Positions 44,483 to 54,065 of a DNA stretch of 64,000 bases are shown here, piece after piece. Made by a program: the position numbers and the translations under genes. The stretch is from an uncultured Gammaproteobacteria bacterium. GTDB lineage: Bacteria > Pseudomonadota > Gammaproteobacteria > Pseudomonadales > Pseudohongiellaceae. Numbering within the stretch: position 1 is the first letter of the stretch; each line of letters starts with the position of its first letter. The notes under the pieces are model-generated. The model was not told where the DNA came from. It did no database searches and worked only from the letters and a program-made list of their open reading frames with translations. Location: assembly GCA_937898685.1 (NCBI GenBank), contig CALEJT010000091.1:1-64000 (forward strand), written 5' to 3'.

Positions 44483-45177
44483 GCATCGCTCAGCGGCGCG
44501 CCTATTTCGTGACGGGCACAGATACGGAAGTGGGCAAGACCTTGGTCAGCTGCCTCTTGCTGCATGCGGCAGCGGCGCGCGGCATGGAAACGCTTGCACT
44601 CAAACCACTCGCTGCCGGTGCCGAGGAAACGCCCGAAGGACTGCGCAATGAGGACGCACTGCGCTTGATCGACGCATCGACGCGGAAGTTGCCCTATGCG
44701 CAGGTGAATCCCATCTGTTTGCCCGATCCGCTGTCGCCACATCTCGCCGCGTTGCGCGCCGGACGTCGCGTGAGTGGTGAACGTTTGGTCGGTCTTTGTC
44801 GCGGTGCCTTGCTGCAGCGCGTCGGCTTCACCTTGATCGAAGGCGTGGGTGGTTGGCGGGTGCCCATCAATGATCGCGAGTTCATGTCCGATGTGGCGAA
44901 AGCCCTGCAATTGCCGGTGTTGATGGTGGTGGGCCTGCGTCTGGGCTGTCTGAATCACGCGCTGCTCACGGCGGAAGGGATTCACCGCGATGGGCTCACC
45001 TTTGCTGGCTGGATCGCCAATACCTGTGATCCCGACATGGCGGAACTCGATGCCAACGTCGACACCCTCACGCAGGCGCTCGGTGTGCCGCCGCTCGGTG
45101 TGATTCCGCGTCTCACGGACATCAGCAATCTTGCGGATCACCGGCATCTGCTCGATCTGAGCCAGCTCGGCCTTTGA
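44479..45177 (+). CDS. bioD: Dethiobiotin synthetase
   Basis: A 232-aa ATP-dependent carboxylase closing the ureido ring. P-loop GTDTEVGKTLVSCLLL, substrate Lys in ALKPLAAGAE, and IEGVGGWRVPI are visible; RLGCLNHALLT is the typical C-terminal segment. GTG start at 44479 overlaps bioC. Last gene of the operon. Confidence 0.96.
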   Translation: MSIAQRRAYFVTGTDTEVGKTLVSCLLLHAAAARGMETLALKPLAAGAEETPEGLRNEDALRLIDASTRKLPYAQVNPICLPDPLSPHLAALRAGRRVSGERLVGLCRGALLQRVGFTLIEGVGGWRVPINDREFMSDVAKALQLPVLMVVGLRLGCLNHALLTAEGIHRDGLTFAGWIANTCDPDMAELDANVDTLTQALGVPPLGVIPRLTDISNLADHRHLLDLSQLGL

Positions 45178-45228
45178 TGCGTATCAAGCGCTCACTGGCG
45201 TCGCACCGGCGTCAAAGAGCGCATCGGG

Positions 45229-45234
45229 TATAAT
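45229..45234 (+). promoter_or_regulatory. -10 element of trhO
   Basis: A perfect TATAAT 50 bases upstream of the trhO ATG, preceded by GGG. No good -35 is seen 16-18 bases upstream. Confidence 0.4.
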
Positions 45235-45284
45235 GCGCGCCCGTTTTGCCCCGGACTTACGATCCGACTCGCAAAGGTACAGCC

Positions 45285-46307
45285 ATGACCCAGTCTCAGC
45301 CGCGCATCGTCGTATGTGCGCTCTATCATTTCGTGCCGCTCGATGATTACGCGGCTCTCCAGCAACCCCTCTTGCAATTGATGCTCGATCACGAGGTGCG
45401 CGGCACCTTGTTGCTCGCCGCCGAAGGCATCAATGGCACCATCGCCGGCACGCGTGAAGGCATCGATGCCGTGTTGAATTGGCTCAAGAGCGATCCGCGT
45501 CTGGCGGACCTCGATTACAAGGAGTCCTATGACGACACACCGCCCTTCTATCGCAGCAAGGTGAAACTCAAGAAAGAGATCGTCACCATGGGCGTGGAAG
45601 GCATCGATCCGCGCAGCAAGGCCGGCACTCATGTGGATCCCAAGGATTGGAATGCATTGATCTCCGATCCCGACGTGCTCTTGATCGACACCCGCAACGA
45701 CTACGAAGTGGAGATCGGCACCTTTCGCGGCGCGATCAATCCGCACACGCGCTCGTTCCGTGAATTTCCGGAGTACGTCCGCAAACATCTCGATCCCTCG
45801 CGCCACAAGAAAGTGGCGATGTTCTGCACCGGTGGCATTCGTTGCGAGAAATCGACGGCCTTCCTCAAGGAGAATGGTTTCGAGGAGGTCTATCACCTCA
45901 AGGGCGGCATCCTGAACTATCTGGAGAAGGTGCCGGAGTCGGAATCGCTGTGGCAGGGCGAGTGTTTCGTGTTCGACAACCGTGTGTCGGTGAATCACGC
46001 GCTGGAGAAAGGCAGTTACGACCAATGTCACGCCTGCCGCATGCCGATCACCGAGCAAGACAAGCAGAGCCCGCTCTACGAACGCGGTGTGAGCTGTCCT
46101 CGTTGTCACGGCACGCGCGACGAAGAGGAACTGCAGCAATTCCGCGAACGTCAGCGTCAGATCGATCTCGCTGCGGCGCGTGGCGAGACCCACATCGGCG
46201 CGGAAGCGGCCATGATCAAGGAGCAGCGCAAGGCACAGAAAATGCGTGAGCGAGAGCAGGCCCGCTTGAGACAAATGGCGCAGCAGGCAGAGGCGCAGGC
46301 CAAATAG
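45285..46307 (+). CDS. trhO: tRNA uridine(34) hydroxylase TrhO
   Basis: A 340-aa rhodanese-fold enzyme (YceA family) that hydroxylates U34 of certain tRNAs. An N-terminal acylphosphatase-like domain ([17 protein letters not shown]) precedes the rhodanese domain ([17 protein letters not shown]) with active-site Cys in [12 protein letters not shown] and then a Cys pair segment ([15 protein letters not shown]). The C-terminus is a long charged helix. The ATG at 45285 is chosen as family start. Confidence 0.94.
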   Translation: MTQSQPRIVVCALYHFVPLDDYAALQQPLLQLMLDHEVRGTLLLAAEGINGTIAGTREGIDAVLNWLKSDPRLADLDYKESYDDTPPFYRSKVKLKKEIVTMGVEGIDPRSKAGTHVDPKDWNALISDPDVLLIDTRNDYEVEIGTFRGAINPHTRSFREFPEYVRKHLDPSRHKKVAMFCTGGIRCEKSTAFLKENGFEEVYHLKGGILNYLEKVPESESLWQGECFVFDNRVSVNHALEKGSYDQCHACRMPITEQDKQSPLYERGVSCPRCHGTRDEEELQQFRERQRQIDLAAARGETHIGAEAAMIKEQRKAQKMREREQARLRQMAQQAEAQAK

Positions 46308-46378
46308 CTTTGCCCATTGCTTTCATATTTCTTTGTTACGTTGCCCGGCCCCCGCGTGGCAATTCGGGGCGGGTTTTA

Positions 46379-46384
46379 TAGAAT
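46379..46384 (+). promoter_or_regulatory. -10 element of the dihaem cytochrome gene
   Basis: TAGAAT lies 46 bases before the ATG; 17 bases upstream is GTGGCA, a four-of-six -35. A GC-rich imperfect hairpin ending in GGGTTTTAT (about 46345-46378) could terminate trhO just before it. Confidence 0.4.
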
Positions 46385-46429
46385 GCCCAGGCCATCCATC
46401 AGCATCACTAGGATCAGGACATAACAACC

Positions 46430-47281
46430 ATGAGTAAGAAACCCCTTTTGGCGGCAGGCGTCGTCGTGCTGGGACTGCTGTATGTGGTCTTCCGTACACC
46501 GTCCGTCGGCAATCCGGAAATCCCCACTGGTGCCGAGGCCATTGCGCGCGGCGAATACATCTATAACGCCGCTGGCTGCAGTGCCTGCCACCAGCCTGAA
46601 GGCACGGACGCACCTGTAGGTGGCTATGAGATCGAGTCGCCCTTCGGCGGCACCTTCCACGTGCCCAACATCACGCCTGATCCGGAAACCGGCATCGGTG
46701 GTTGGACCGGCCGTGACTTCATCCTGGCTCTCAAGCACGGTCGTTCGCCGAGTGGCGGGTTCTACTGGCCGGCCCTGCCGTATCGCACCTACAAGGACAT
46801 GACCGACGAAGACGTGCTGGATCTGGCTGCTTACGTGATGTCGCTGCCGCCGGTGCGCCACGAAAACCGCGAGCATGAGCTGCCCGCATGGCAGTTCCGC
46901 TTCATGATGGCTGGCTGGAATTTCCTCGCCAACATCCTCGAAGGCGAACCGCCGGCGATCCCGGATGATCCGAAGATTCAGCGTGGTGCCTATCTGGCAC
47001 GCGCGCTCGGTCACTGCAGCGAATGCCACACGCCGCGTAACGCGCTCGGCATGCTGCAGATGGCAAACGAATTCAAAGGCTCCGACATCGTGTCCGCCGA
47101 CATCTCTCCCGAAGGTCTGCGCGCTTGGACTGCAGAAGACTTCGTCGGCTTCCTGCAGCTCGGCATGACCGCCAACTTCGACTTCGTCGGTGGCGAGATG
47201 CTGGATGTGATCGAGCACACCAAGCTGCTCACGCCGGAAGATCAGGAAGCCTACGCGGCTTTCTTCACGCGTAGTCGGTAA
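46430..47281 (+). CDS. Dihaem c-type cytochrome
   Basis: A 283-aa protein with an N-terminal hydrophobic segment (about 5-21) that may be a signal or membrane anchor, and two class I cytochrome c domains with CSACH (Cys50-His54) and CSECH (near residue 200). FGGTFHVPNITPDPETGIGGW and FYWPALPYRTY are typical of cytochrome subunits of membrane alcohol/sugar dehydrogenases, but no dehydrogenase gene is nearby. It probably serves periplasmic electron transfer; the partner is unknown. Confidence 0.88.
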   Translation: MSKKPLLAAGVVVLGLLYVVFRTPSVGNPEIPTGAEAIARGEYIYNAAGCSACHQPEGTDAPVGGYEIESPFGGTFHVPNITPDPETGIGGWTGRDFILALKHGRSPSGGFYWPALPYRTYKDMTDEDVLDLAAYVMSLPPVRHENREHELPAWQFRFMMAGWNFLANILEGEPPAIPDDPKIQRGAYLARALGHCSECHTPRNALGMLQMANEFKGSDIVSADISPEGLRAWTAEDFVGFLQLGMTANFDFVGGEMLDVIEHTKLLTPEDQEAYAAFFTRSR

Positions 47282-47302
47282 GACGTAGCCGCAAGGAACA
47301 GG

Positions 47303-47333
47303 AAAAACGCCCCTTCATCGGGGCGTTTTTTTT
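47303..47333 (+). terminator. Terminator of the dihaem cytochrome gene
   Basis: AACGCCCC-TTCATC-GGGGCGTT followed by TTTTTT. Strong Rho-independent terminator about 20 bases after the stop. Confidence 0.93.
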
Positions 47334-47374
47334 GAGCGAAAAAAGTGGGGCGTACATCGAGCAAAAAACGACGC

Positions 47375-47404
47375 AAAAAAAACGCCCCTCGAGAGGGGCG
47401 TTTT
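47375..47404 (-). terminator. Terminator of the cytochrome c' gene
   Basis: On the minus strand a 10-bp stem AACGCCCCTC/GAGGGGCGTT (47402-47381) with a two-base centre, so physically a smaller stem and loop, is followed by T-rich bases (47380-47375). It shares the AACGCCCC stem with the converging terminator 50 bases away. Confidence 0.88.
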
Positions 47405-47428
47405 GCGCGGAGCCTTGGCTCTGATTGC

Positions 47429-47896
47429 TCAGTCCAGACGGAAGCGGTCGTGGCAAGCACCGCACTTCGGACCGATGCTGCGTACAGCGCCTGCTACACC
47501 AGCAGCACCCTGACTTTCGATGGTGGCTTTGGCTTCGTTGGCAGCGGTTACCAGGTCGGCAGCCAGCTGGTCGAAGTCAGCCTTGGCGTTCCAGATGGTG
47601 TCTGCAGCGCGGGAGTCGATGCCTTTGCCAACAGTGTTGGTTTCGAACAGAGCGGGGATCATGCCACCCAGGACTGCGATACGCTCGATGGCGGTAATGG
47701 CAGCTTCCTGGTTGAACTCACCGCCACGAGCCATAACACCCAGCGGAGCGTTAGAGAACGACAGCAGCTTGAACACGGCCTGACGGTTGGCGACCGCCTG
47801 AGCTGCCTGTTCTTCAGGAGACAGTTCTGCAGCAGTCGCGGTGAAGGAAAGAAGAGAGCTCAGCAGAACAGCTCCGGTAAGTGCAATGCGTTTCAT
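47429..47896 (-). CDS. Cytochrome c'
   Basis: A 155-aa periplasmic protein with a signal peptide (MKRIALTGAVLLSSLLSFTATA) and a four-helix bundle with the haem motif CGACH at the extreme C-terminus (145-149), as in cytochrome c'. These proteins bind NO or CO at a five-coordinate haem and protect against nitrosative stress. The ATG at 47896 follows GGGGA. It is convergent with the dihaem cytochrome. Confidence 0.92.
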   Translation of the reverse strand: MKRIALTGAVLLSSLLSFTATAAELSPEEQAAQAVANRQAVFKLLSFSNAPLGVMARGGEFNQEAAITAIERIAVLGGMIPALFETNTVGKGIDSRAADTIWNAKADFDQLAADLVTAANEAKATIESQGAAGVAGAVRSIGPKCGACHDRFRLD

Positions 47897-48240
47897 GTGA
47901 AGTTTCCCCATCTATCTAGTCCTATTTAAACATCAAGGTGTGGATGTTGGCTCCGCACCAGGCGCTGCATTGTGCCACGTTGTTTGACTCCTGTCTGCAA
48001 GGTAGGCGGGTTGCTAACCAGGCTACGGAACTGCTTGGATTGCCCTCCTTGGGACCGTCTCCTTCGCGTAACCTTCCGGCTTCCTTGGCGCAAAGTATCG
48101 TGGCGCCCGGCTGAATAAGTACTGAACGAAGCACGCTCGTCGCGCTGGCGCCGAACCGTGCAATCACGGCCTTTTCACGCTTGTCAGTGCAAAAGCGGCC
48201 AGGCGGCATTACCATAGCCGCCCTGTGTCGGAGGAGTCTC
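47897..48240. other. Intergenic region between cytochrome c' and xseB
   Basis: 344 bases with divergent genes at both ends. It must hold both promoters, but I see no consensus -35/-10 pair: the nearest are an AT-rich TTTAAATAG about 40 bases upstream of the cytochrome c' ATG on the minus strand, and TTGTCA at 48181 on the plus strand without a well-spaced -10. The xseB start has a strong GGAGGAG. No small gene or RNA is recognisable. Confidence 0.5.
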
Positions 48241-48528
48241 ATGTCCCGTAAGAAAGCCCCATTCAACTTCGAAGTCGCCCTGGCGGAACTGGAAGGTTTG
48301 GTGGACGCCATGGAAGAGGGCGAGATGAGCCTCGAGGATTCCCTCAAGGCCTTCGAGAGAGGGGTCAAGCTCACACGCGAATGCCAGCAGGCCCTGGCCC
48401 AGGCCGAGCAGAAGGTGCAGATCCTGATGCAGGAAGGCTCCGTTCCCACCGCAGAACCCTTCGCTCTCGATGATGATGAGGACGAAGACATCGAGGCCGA
48501 CGACGAAGACGACGAGGCGCTGAACTAG
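48241..48528 (+). CDS. xseB: Exodeoxyribonuclease VII small subunit
   Basis: A 95-aa helical subunit that decorates XseA. The core [45 protein letters not shown] is canonical (residues about 7-51). Unusually, the C-terminal 25 residues are almost entirely Asp/Glu. The ATG at 48241 has GGAGGAG upstream. First gene of xseB-ispA-dxs. Confidence 0.95.
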   Translation: MSRKKAPFNFEVALAELEGLVDAMEEGEMSLEDSLKAFERGVKLTRECQQALAQAEQKVQILMQEGSVPTAEPFALDDDEDEDIEADDEDDEALN

Positions 48529-48531
48529 CCC

Positions 48532-49428
48532 GTGGCCACCAACAAGCTTCAGGACGACTGGCGCAGCCTCTGTAGGCGCCGGGTCGAATCCACACTGCAA
48601 CGTTCCCTCACTCTGCCGCAAGCTCCACAGAACGTGGTTTCCGCCATGCGCTATGCCGTGCTCGGTGGTGGCAAGCGCATACGCCCGTTGCTCGCCTATG
48701 CCGGCGCACTCGGCGTGGGTGGGCACATGGAGGCGGCCGACATTCCCGCCGCCGCCGTCGAGCTCATTCATGCCTATTCGCTCATCCACGACGATTTACC
48801 GGCCATGGACGACGACAAGCTGCGTCGCGGTCGTCCCACCTGCCACATAGTATTCGGTGAGGCACAGGCCATACTCGCCGGCGATGCCTTGCAGGCCTTG
48901 GCCTTCGAGCTTCTGGCTGCGGCGCCACAACTGGCCGTGGGCCACGCCACACGGCTGCGCATGGTGCAGGTTCTGGCGCAGGCCTCCGGTGCTGCCGGCA
49001 TGGTGGGCGGGCAGGCCATCGACATCGCCGCCACTGGTTTTGCGTTGAGCGAAGCCGAGCTCACGCGCATGCATTCGCTCAAGACCGGAGCCTTGATCCG
49101 CGCCAGCGTGATCCTGGGCGCGCTCAGCACCAATCTCGCGACGGCAGCGCACATCCAGGCGCTGGAGCGTTTCGCCACGCTCGCGGGCCTCGCCTTCCAG
49201 ATTCAGGACGACATCCTGGACGTCACTTCCAGCACGGCGGTGAGCGGCAAGCAGCAGGGCAAGGATGCGGCGCAGAACAAGCCTACCTACGTGTCCCTGC
49301 TGGGTCTCGACGGTGCGCGCCAGCGCCTGGCTGAAGTGGCCAAGGCAGCAGAGCTAGCGCTCGAGAGCGGTGTCAATGCAGCGCCACTTCTGCAGCTGCT
49401 CGAGCAGATCGTGCATCGTGAAGCCTGA
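48532..49428 (+). CDS. ispA: Farnesyl diphosphate synthase
   Basis: A 298-aa prenyltransferase making C15 farnesyl diphosphate. First Asp-rich motif in SLIHDDLPAMDDDKLRRG, second in FQIQDDILDVT; GGGKRIRPLL is the IPP-binding segment. GTG start at 48532, three bases after xseB. Family length matches. Confidence 0.96.
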   Translation: MATNKLQDDWRSLCRRRVESTLQRSLTLPQAPQNVVSAMRYAVLGGGKRIRPLLAYAGALGVGGHMEAADIPAAAVELIHAYSLIHDDLPAMDDDKLRRGRPTCHIVFGEAQAILAGDALQALAFELLAAAPQLAVGHATRLRMVQVLAQASGAAGMVGGQAIDIAATGFALSEAELTRMHSLKTGALIRASVILGALSTNLATAAHIQALERFATLAGLAFQIQDDILDVTSSTAVSGKQQGKDAAQNKPTYVSLLGLDGARQRLAEVAKAAELALESGVNAAPLLQLLEQIVHREA

Positions 49429-49486
49429 GACGAGGGGTCGGTTTGCGCTAAAATGCCGGCCTTTGTCGCTCGCGCCAGATTGATAG

Positions 49487-51355
49487 ATGTTCAACGAAAT
49501 CCCCACCTCCCGGCCGCACACTCCGCTGCTCGATTCTGTCGATGTTCCAAGCGATCTGCGTCGGGTCCCCGAGCGGCAACTGCCTCAGTTGGCGCAGGAG
49601 CTGCGTGAATACCTCCTTTACTGTGTCGGCAAGACCGGAGGTCACTTCGGGGCAGGGCTCGGTGTCGTCGAGCTGACCATCGCGCTGCATTACGTCTTCA
49701 ATACGCCCGACGATCGCCTGGTGTGGGACGTCGGCCATCAGAGCTATCCACACAAGATTCTCACCGGCCGCCGCGAACGCATGCTGACGATGCGTCAGGC
49801 CGGCGGTCTCGCCGCCTTCAACAATCGCAGCGAAAGCATCTACGACACCTTCGGCGTCGGCCATTCCAGTACCTCGATCAGCGCCGCGCTCGGCATGGCC
49901 CGTGGCCTGAAGGCCACGGGCAAGAACGACAAGGTCGTCGCCGTCATCGGTGACGGTGCCATGTCGGCAGGCATGGCCTTCGAAGCACTCAACCACGCCG
50001 GCGAGCTCGACAGTGACATCCTGATCGTGCTCAACGACAACAACATGTCGATCTCCAAGAACGTCGGTGGTCTGTCCAGTTATTTCGCGCGCATGTGGGC
50101 GAGCAAGCCCTACAACGTGCTGCGTTCCGGCAGCAAGAAAGTACTTTCCGCTCTGCCGCCGGCGTGGAAGGCGGCACATCGCGCCGAGGAATACATGAAG
50201 GGCCTCGTGTCGCCCGCGACCATCTTCGAAGAGCTCGGCATCACCTATTACGGCCTGATCGATGGCCACGATCTGCCGGGCCTCGTCGACATTCTGCGCA
50301 ACATCAAGGATCTGAAGGGGCCGCGTCTGCTGCACGTCGTCACGCGCAAGGGCAAGGGCTATGCGCCGGCGGAAAAAGATCCCTACGGCATGCATGCGCT
50401 CAACAAGCTGACACCGAAGAGCGAGCAACAGGAACCGGATCGCACGCCCACCTACTCGCAGGTGTTCGGCCAATGGTTGTGCGACATGGCCGAAGCCGAT
50501 GGACGTCTGATGGCGATCACACCGGCGATGAGCGAAGGTTCGGGCATGCGCGAATTCGAAGCACGTTTTCCAGCGCGCTTCTTCGACGTCGCCATTGCCG
50601 AACAACATGCGGTGACCTTCGGCGCCGGCATGGCCTGTGAAGGACTCAAACCCGTGGTGGCGATCTACTCCACCTTCCTGCAACGTGGTTACGACCAATT
50701 GATTCACGACGTGGCGCTGCAGAATCTCGACGTACTCTTCGCCATCGATCGTGCCGGTCTCGTTGGTGAAGATGGCCCCACTCACGCCGGCAGCTTCGAC
50801 CTCAGCTATCTGCGCTGCATACCCAACATGGTGGTGATGGCGCCGAGCGATGAGCTCGAAGCGCGTCTGATGCTCAACACGGGCTTCAAATACCCCGGTC
50901 CAGCAGCTGTGCGTTATCCTCGCGGCAAGGCCAACGCGGAACTGCTCGATCGCACGCTCGACACCTTGCCGATCGGCAAGGCGCGCGTGATTCGCGAAGG
51001 CAAGCGCGCAGCAGTGCTCGTGTTCGGTACCTTGCTCAAGGCCGCACGTCCCGTGGCCGAAGCGCTGGATCTGACCTTGGTCGACATGCGTTTCGTCAAA
51101 CCGCTCGACGAAGAACTGCTCATCGAGCTCACGAAGACGCACGAACTCTTCGTCACCGTGGAAGAGAACGTCATCGCCGGTGGTGCAGGTTCCGCGGTGA
51201 ATGAATTACTGGCCCGCATCGGCGCCGATACGAAGATCCTCAATCTGGGCCTGCCCGACCAATTCCTCGGTCATGGCAAGGCTTCTGATCTTCTCGCCGA
51301 GTGCGGTCTCGACAGCGCCGGCATCGAAGCCAGCATACGAGAGCGGCTGGACTGA
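49487..51355 (+). CDS. dxs: 1-deoxy-D-xylulose-5-phosphate synthase
   Basis: A 622-aa thiamine-diphosphate enzyme, first step of the MEP isoprenoid pathway. ThDP/Mg motif [18 protein letters not shown]...LNDNN, the N-terminal [17 protein letters not shown] and the central [17 protein letters not shown] are intact. The ATG has only a weak ribosome-binding site. It ends two bases before the ABC exporter ATG. Confidence 0.97.
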   Translation: MFNEIPTSRPHTPLLDSVDVPSDLRRVPERQLPQLAQELREYLLYCVGKTGGHFGAGLGVVELTIALHYVFNTPDDRLVWDVGHQSYPHKILTGRRERMLTMRQAGGLAAFNNRSESIYDTFGVGHSSTSISAALGMARGLKATGKNDKVVAVIGDGAMSAGMAFEALNHAGELDSDILIVLNDNNMSISKNVGGLSSYFARMWASKPYNVLRSGSKKVLSALPPAWKAAHRAEEYMKGLVSPATIFEELGITYYGLIDGHDLPGLVDILRNIKDLKGPRLLHVVTRKGKGYAPAEKDPYGMHALNKLTPKSEQQEPDRTPTYSQVFGQWLCDMAEADGRLMAITPAMSEGSGMREFEARFPARFFDVAIAEQHAVTFGAGMACEGLKPVVAIYSTFLQRGYDQLIHDVALQNLDVLFAIDRAGLVGEDGPTHAGSFDLSYLRCIPNMVVMAPSDELEARLMLNTGFKYPGPAAVRYPRGKANAELLDRTLDTLPIGKARVIREGKRAAVLVFGTLLKAARPVAEALDLTLVDMRFVKPLDEELLIELTKTHELFVTVEENVIAGGAGSAVNELLARIGADTKILNLGLPDQFLGHGKASDLLAECGLDSAGIEASIRERLD

Positions 51356-51357
51356 CC

Positions 51358-53175
51358 ATGCGAAGACCACAAGCCACCGACATCACCGATATGGAAATGA
51401 AGTGGCACGTGGTGAGGTTGTTGCTTCCCTACCTCTGGGAATATCGCGGCCACACGCTGCTCGCCTTCACCGCGCTCGGTCTCGGCAAGGCCGCCACCAT
51501 CAGCCTGCCGTTCTTCCTCAAGTACATCGTCGATGCGCTCGATCCCAGCCTGAACACGCTGATCGTCGTGCCGGGGATGTTGATTCTCGCGTACGGCTTG
51601 GCGCGCTTCATGAACGTGCTGTTCAACGAAGTGCGCGACACGATGTTCGGTCGCGTCACCGAGCGCATGATCCGCCGCATCAGCCTGCAGACTTTCCAGC
51701 ATCTGCACGGTCTCGATCTCGATTTTCACCTCAATCGCCGCACCGGAGGTCTCTCGCGCGACATCGAGCGCGGTACGTCGGGCATCAGTTATCTGATGCG
51801 CTTCATGGTCTTCAACATCCTGCCGACGGTGTTGGAGCTATTGGTGGTGATCAGCATCTTCCTCTCCCATTACGGTCTCGCCTTTGCCGGTGTGATCGTG
51901 CTGGCGATCGTGGTGTACGTGTCGTTCTCCGTGCTCGCCACCGAGCGTCGTACGCAATATGTGCGTGAGATGAACCAGGCCGATTCCGCCACCAACAATC
52001 GTGCGGTGGACAGTCTGCTCAACTACGAGACGGTGAAGTACTTCACCAACGAAGAGTACGAGGCCGAGCTCTACGACCGCGAGCTGGCGAACTGGGAACG
52101 TGCCAAGCAGCGCAATCGCCTGAGTCTGTTCGCACTCAATGGTGGGCAGGCGCTCATCGTGGCAGGTTCGATGACGCTGATGCTGTGGTTGGCGGCACGT
52201 GGTGTGACGCAGAACGACCTGACCCTGGGTGACTTCGTATTGGTCAACACCTTCATGATGCAGCTCTTCATGCCGCTCAACTTCCTTGGTTTCGTCTATC
52301 GCGAGATCAAGGGTGCGCTCGCCAACATCGAGAATCTCTTCAACCTGCTGCAAGTGAAGCCGCGCATCACCGAGGCACCGAACGCAGTGCCGCTCGATGC
52401 TCGATTGCCGGAAATTCGCTTCGAGCACGTCGGGTTCGGCTACAGCCCCGAGCGGCAGATACTGCACGACGTGAGCTTCACGATTGCGCCCGGCGAGAAG
52501 GTGGCCGTGGTGGGCGCGAGCGGTTCGGGTAAGTCGACGCTGGTGAAACTGCTGTTCCGCTTCTATGACTGCAACGAGGGCCGCATCCTCATCAATGGCA
52601 AGGATCTGCGCGACCTTCAGGTGCAGTCGCTGCGCCGCGCCATCGGCATCGTTCCGCAGGACACCGTGCTCTTCAACGACACGCTGCTCAACAACGTGCG
52701 CTTCGGGCGTCCCGACGCCACCGATGAAGAAGTGCATGAAGCGATCCGACTCGCACAGCTCGAGAACTTCATTCGTCTCTTACCGCAAGGCGTGCAGACG
52801 ATGGTGGGTGAGCGGGGGCTGAAACTTTCTGGCGGCGAGAAGCAGCGTGTGGCGATTGCGCGCACGATGCTCAAACGTCCGGCCATCCTCGTTTTCGACG
52901 AAGCCACTTCGGCGCTCGACAGTCACACCGAGCGCGGCATCCTCGAAGCGCTGCGTGAAGTGTCGAAGGGTCACACCTCGCTCGTCATCGCGCATCGTCT
53001 TTCCACCATCATCGATGCCGATCGCATCGTGGTGCTGGACCACGGGCGCGTGGTGGAAAGCGGCTCGCACGCGCAGCTCTTGGCTGCCGATGGCCACTAC
53101 GCCCAGATGTGGCGGGTGCAGCAGCAGGATGAGGTCAGGAGGCACAGCGTGGAGCAGCCCGTCCACGCCGATTGA
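51358..53175 (+). CDS. Atm1/HMT1-like ABC exporter
   Basis: A 605-aa half-transporter: five to six membrane helices (about 30-310) and a C-terminal ATPase with Walker A VGASGSGKSTLVKLLF, Q-loop IVPQDTVLF, signature KLSGGEKQRVAIAR and Walker B AILVFDEATSAL. The membrane part NRRTGGLSRDIERGTSGISY and VDSLLNYETVKYF resemble the mitochondrial Atm1 type that exports glutathione-linked sulfur or metal conjugates. It starts just after dxs and ends at a strong terminator. Confidence 0.92.
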   Translation: MRRPQATDITDMEMKWHVVRLLLPYLWEYRGHTLLAFTALGLGKAATISLPFFLKYIVDALDPSLNTLIVVPGMLILAYGLARFMNVLFNEVRDTMFGRVTERMIRRISLQTFQHLHGLDLDFHLNRRTGGLSRDIERGTSGISYLMRFMVFNILPTVLELLVVISIFLSHYGLAFAGVIVLAIVVYVSFSVLATERRTQYVREMNQADSATNNRAVDSLLNYETVKYFTNEEYEAELYDRELANWERAKQRNRLSLFALNGGQALIVAGSMTLMLWLAARGVTQNDLTLGDFVLVNTFMMQLFMPLNFLGFVYREIKGALANIENLFNLLQVKPRITEAPNAVPLDARLPEIRFEHVGFGYSPERQILHDVSFTIAPGEKVAVVGASGSGKSTLVKLLFRFYDCNEGRILINGKDLRDLQVQSLRRAIGIVPQDTVLFNDTLLNNVRFGRPDATDEEVHEAIRLAQLENFIRLLPQGVQTMVGERGLKLSGGEKQRVAIARTMLKRPAILVFDEATSALDSHTERGILEALREVSKGHTSLVIAHRLSTIIDADRIVVLDHGRVVESGSHAQLLAADGHYAQMWRVQQQDEVRRHSVEQPVHAD

Positions 53176-53192
53176 ACTGAAACGACAGGCAT

Positions 53193-53221
53193 AAAAAAGC
53201 CCGGCTTTGGCCGGGCTTTTT
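53193..53221. terminator. Bidirectional terminator between ABC exporter and secreted-protein gene
   Basis: AGCCCGGC-TTTG-GCCGGGCT with A-run before and T-run after serves both converging genes. Confidence 0.93.
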
Positions 53222-53234
53222 CGTGAGGAGTACC

Positions 53235-54023
53235 TCAGAGACCTGCGGTCTTCTCGAAGAAGGGCTGACCGAGGTCGTCGTGCATGTCGATCAGGAACTT
53301 GTTGTTTTCCTGACAGATGTAATCCGCCAGTTCCTGACCTTCCGACCAATTGATCTCCCACACGACGGTCCACGGTTCGCTGTAGGCGCCCGGATCGTCG
53401 ATCAGAGCTTCGTAGCGCAGGACTTCTTTGTACGGACGGGAGATGCGCTCCACCGTGTGCAGCTGCTCGGTGTGCATGTAGCCGCCGAAATCCAACCAGG
53501 TCTTTTCGTTGTAACCGATCGTGTCCACGACCAGCGTGTCCCCCTCCCAGTGGCCTACGGAGTGTCCAAAGTAAGTCGGGTTCACTTGTTCGGGATGCGG
53601 ACGGCCGTCCATGTGGATTTCGCGCCAAACGTGTCCGCCACCTTCGAAGATGATGACGATACGGTCACGATCCTGAATGATTTCGGCCGGATACGGGGTG
53701 CCCATGGAGCGCGGGCCACCCGGTGGCAGGCAGAAACCTTCCGGGTCGTACTTCACGTTGTTGGATTTGTTGTACTCCCACATCGCGCGAGTCCAGGGAA
53801 GCATCGGCGGCTGGTCGCCTTCCTTGTAGCCCGGCATGCGAGCTGCAAAGTTGGTGACCCAGGGCAGGTTCCAGACGCCATTGCCACCCAGATCGACGGT
53901 GCCGTCGGGCAAACGCGGAGTGGGTGTGCGTGGCTGATCAGCCTCGCGCGGCTGCGCCTGGGCAGTGCCCGCCAACAAGGCGGCCGCGATGGCGGTCGCC
54001 AGAAGTGCATGTTTCGATTTCAT
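53235..54023 (-). CDS. Secreted protein of unknown function, partner of DUF6152 (copy 2)
   Basis: A 262-aa exported protein with a signal peptide (about 1-23, ending AQA) and a mature part with DLGGNGVWNLPW, GFCLPPGGPRSMGTPYP, IVIIFEGGGHVWREIHMDGR, HPEQVNPTYFGHSVGHWEGDTLVVDT and a C-terminal domain. GHWEGDxLVV is shared with the protein at 8716-9429. It follows the DUF6152 gene by 42 bases, in the same order as the first pair. No enzyme family is recognised; the conserved His/Glu/Asp suggest metal binding or catalysis (speculation). Confidence 0.82.
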   Translation of the reverse strand: MKSKHALLATAIAAALLAGTAQAQPREADQPRTPTPRLPDGTVDLGGNGVWNLPWVTNFAARMPGYKEGDQPPMLPWTRAMWEYNKSNNVKYDPEGFCLPPGGPRSMGTPYPAEIIQDRDRIVIIFEGGGHVWREIHMDGRPHPEQVNPTYFGHSVGHWEGDTLVVDTIGYNEKTWLDFGGYMHTEQLHTVERISRPYKEVLRYEALIDDPGAYSEPWTVVWEINWSEGQELADYICQENNKFLIDMHDDLGQPFFEKTAGL

Positions 54024-54065
54024 TGCCGAAGATTCCCCTCTCTCGACTGCGATGGTAAGGCTGGA

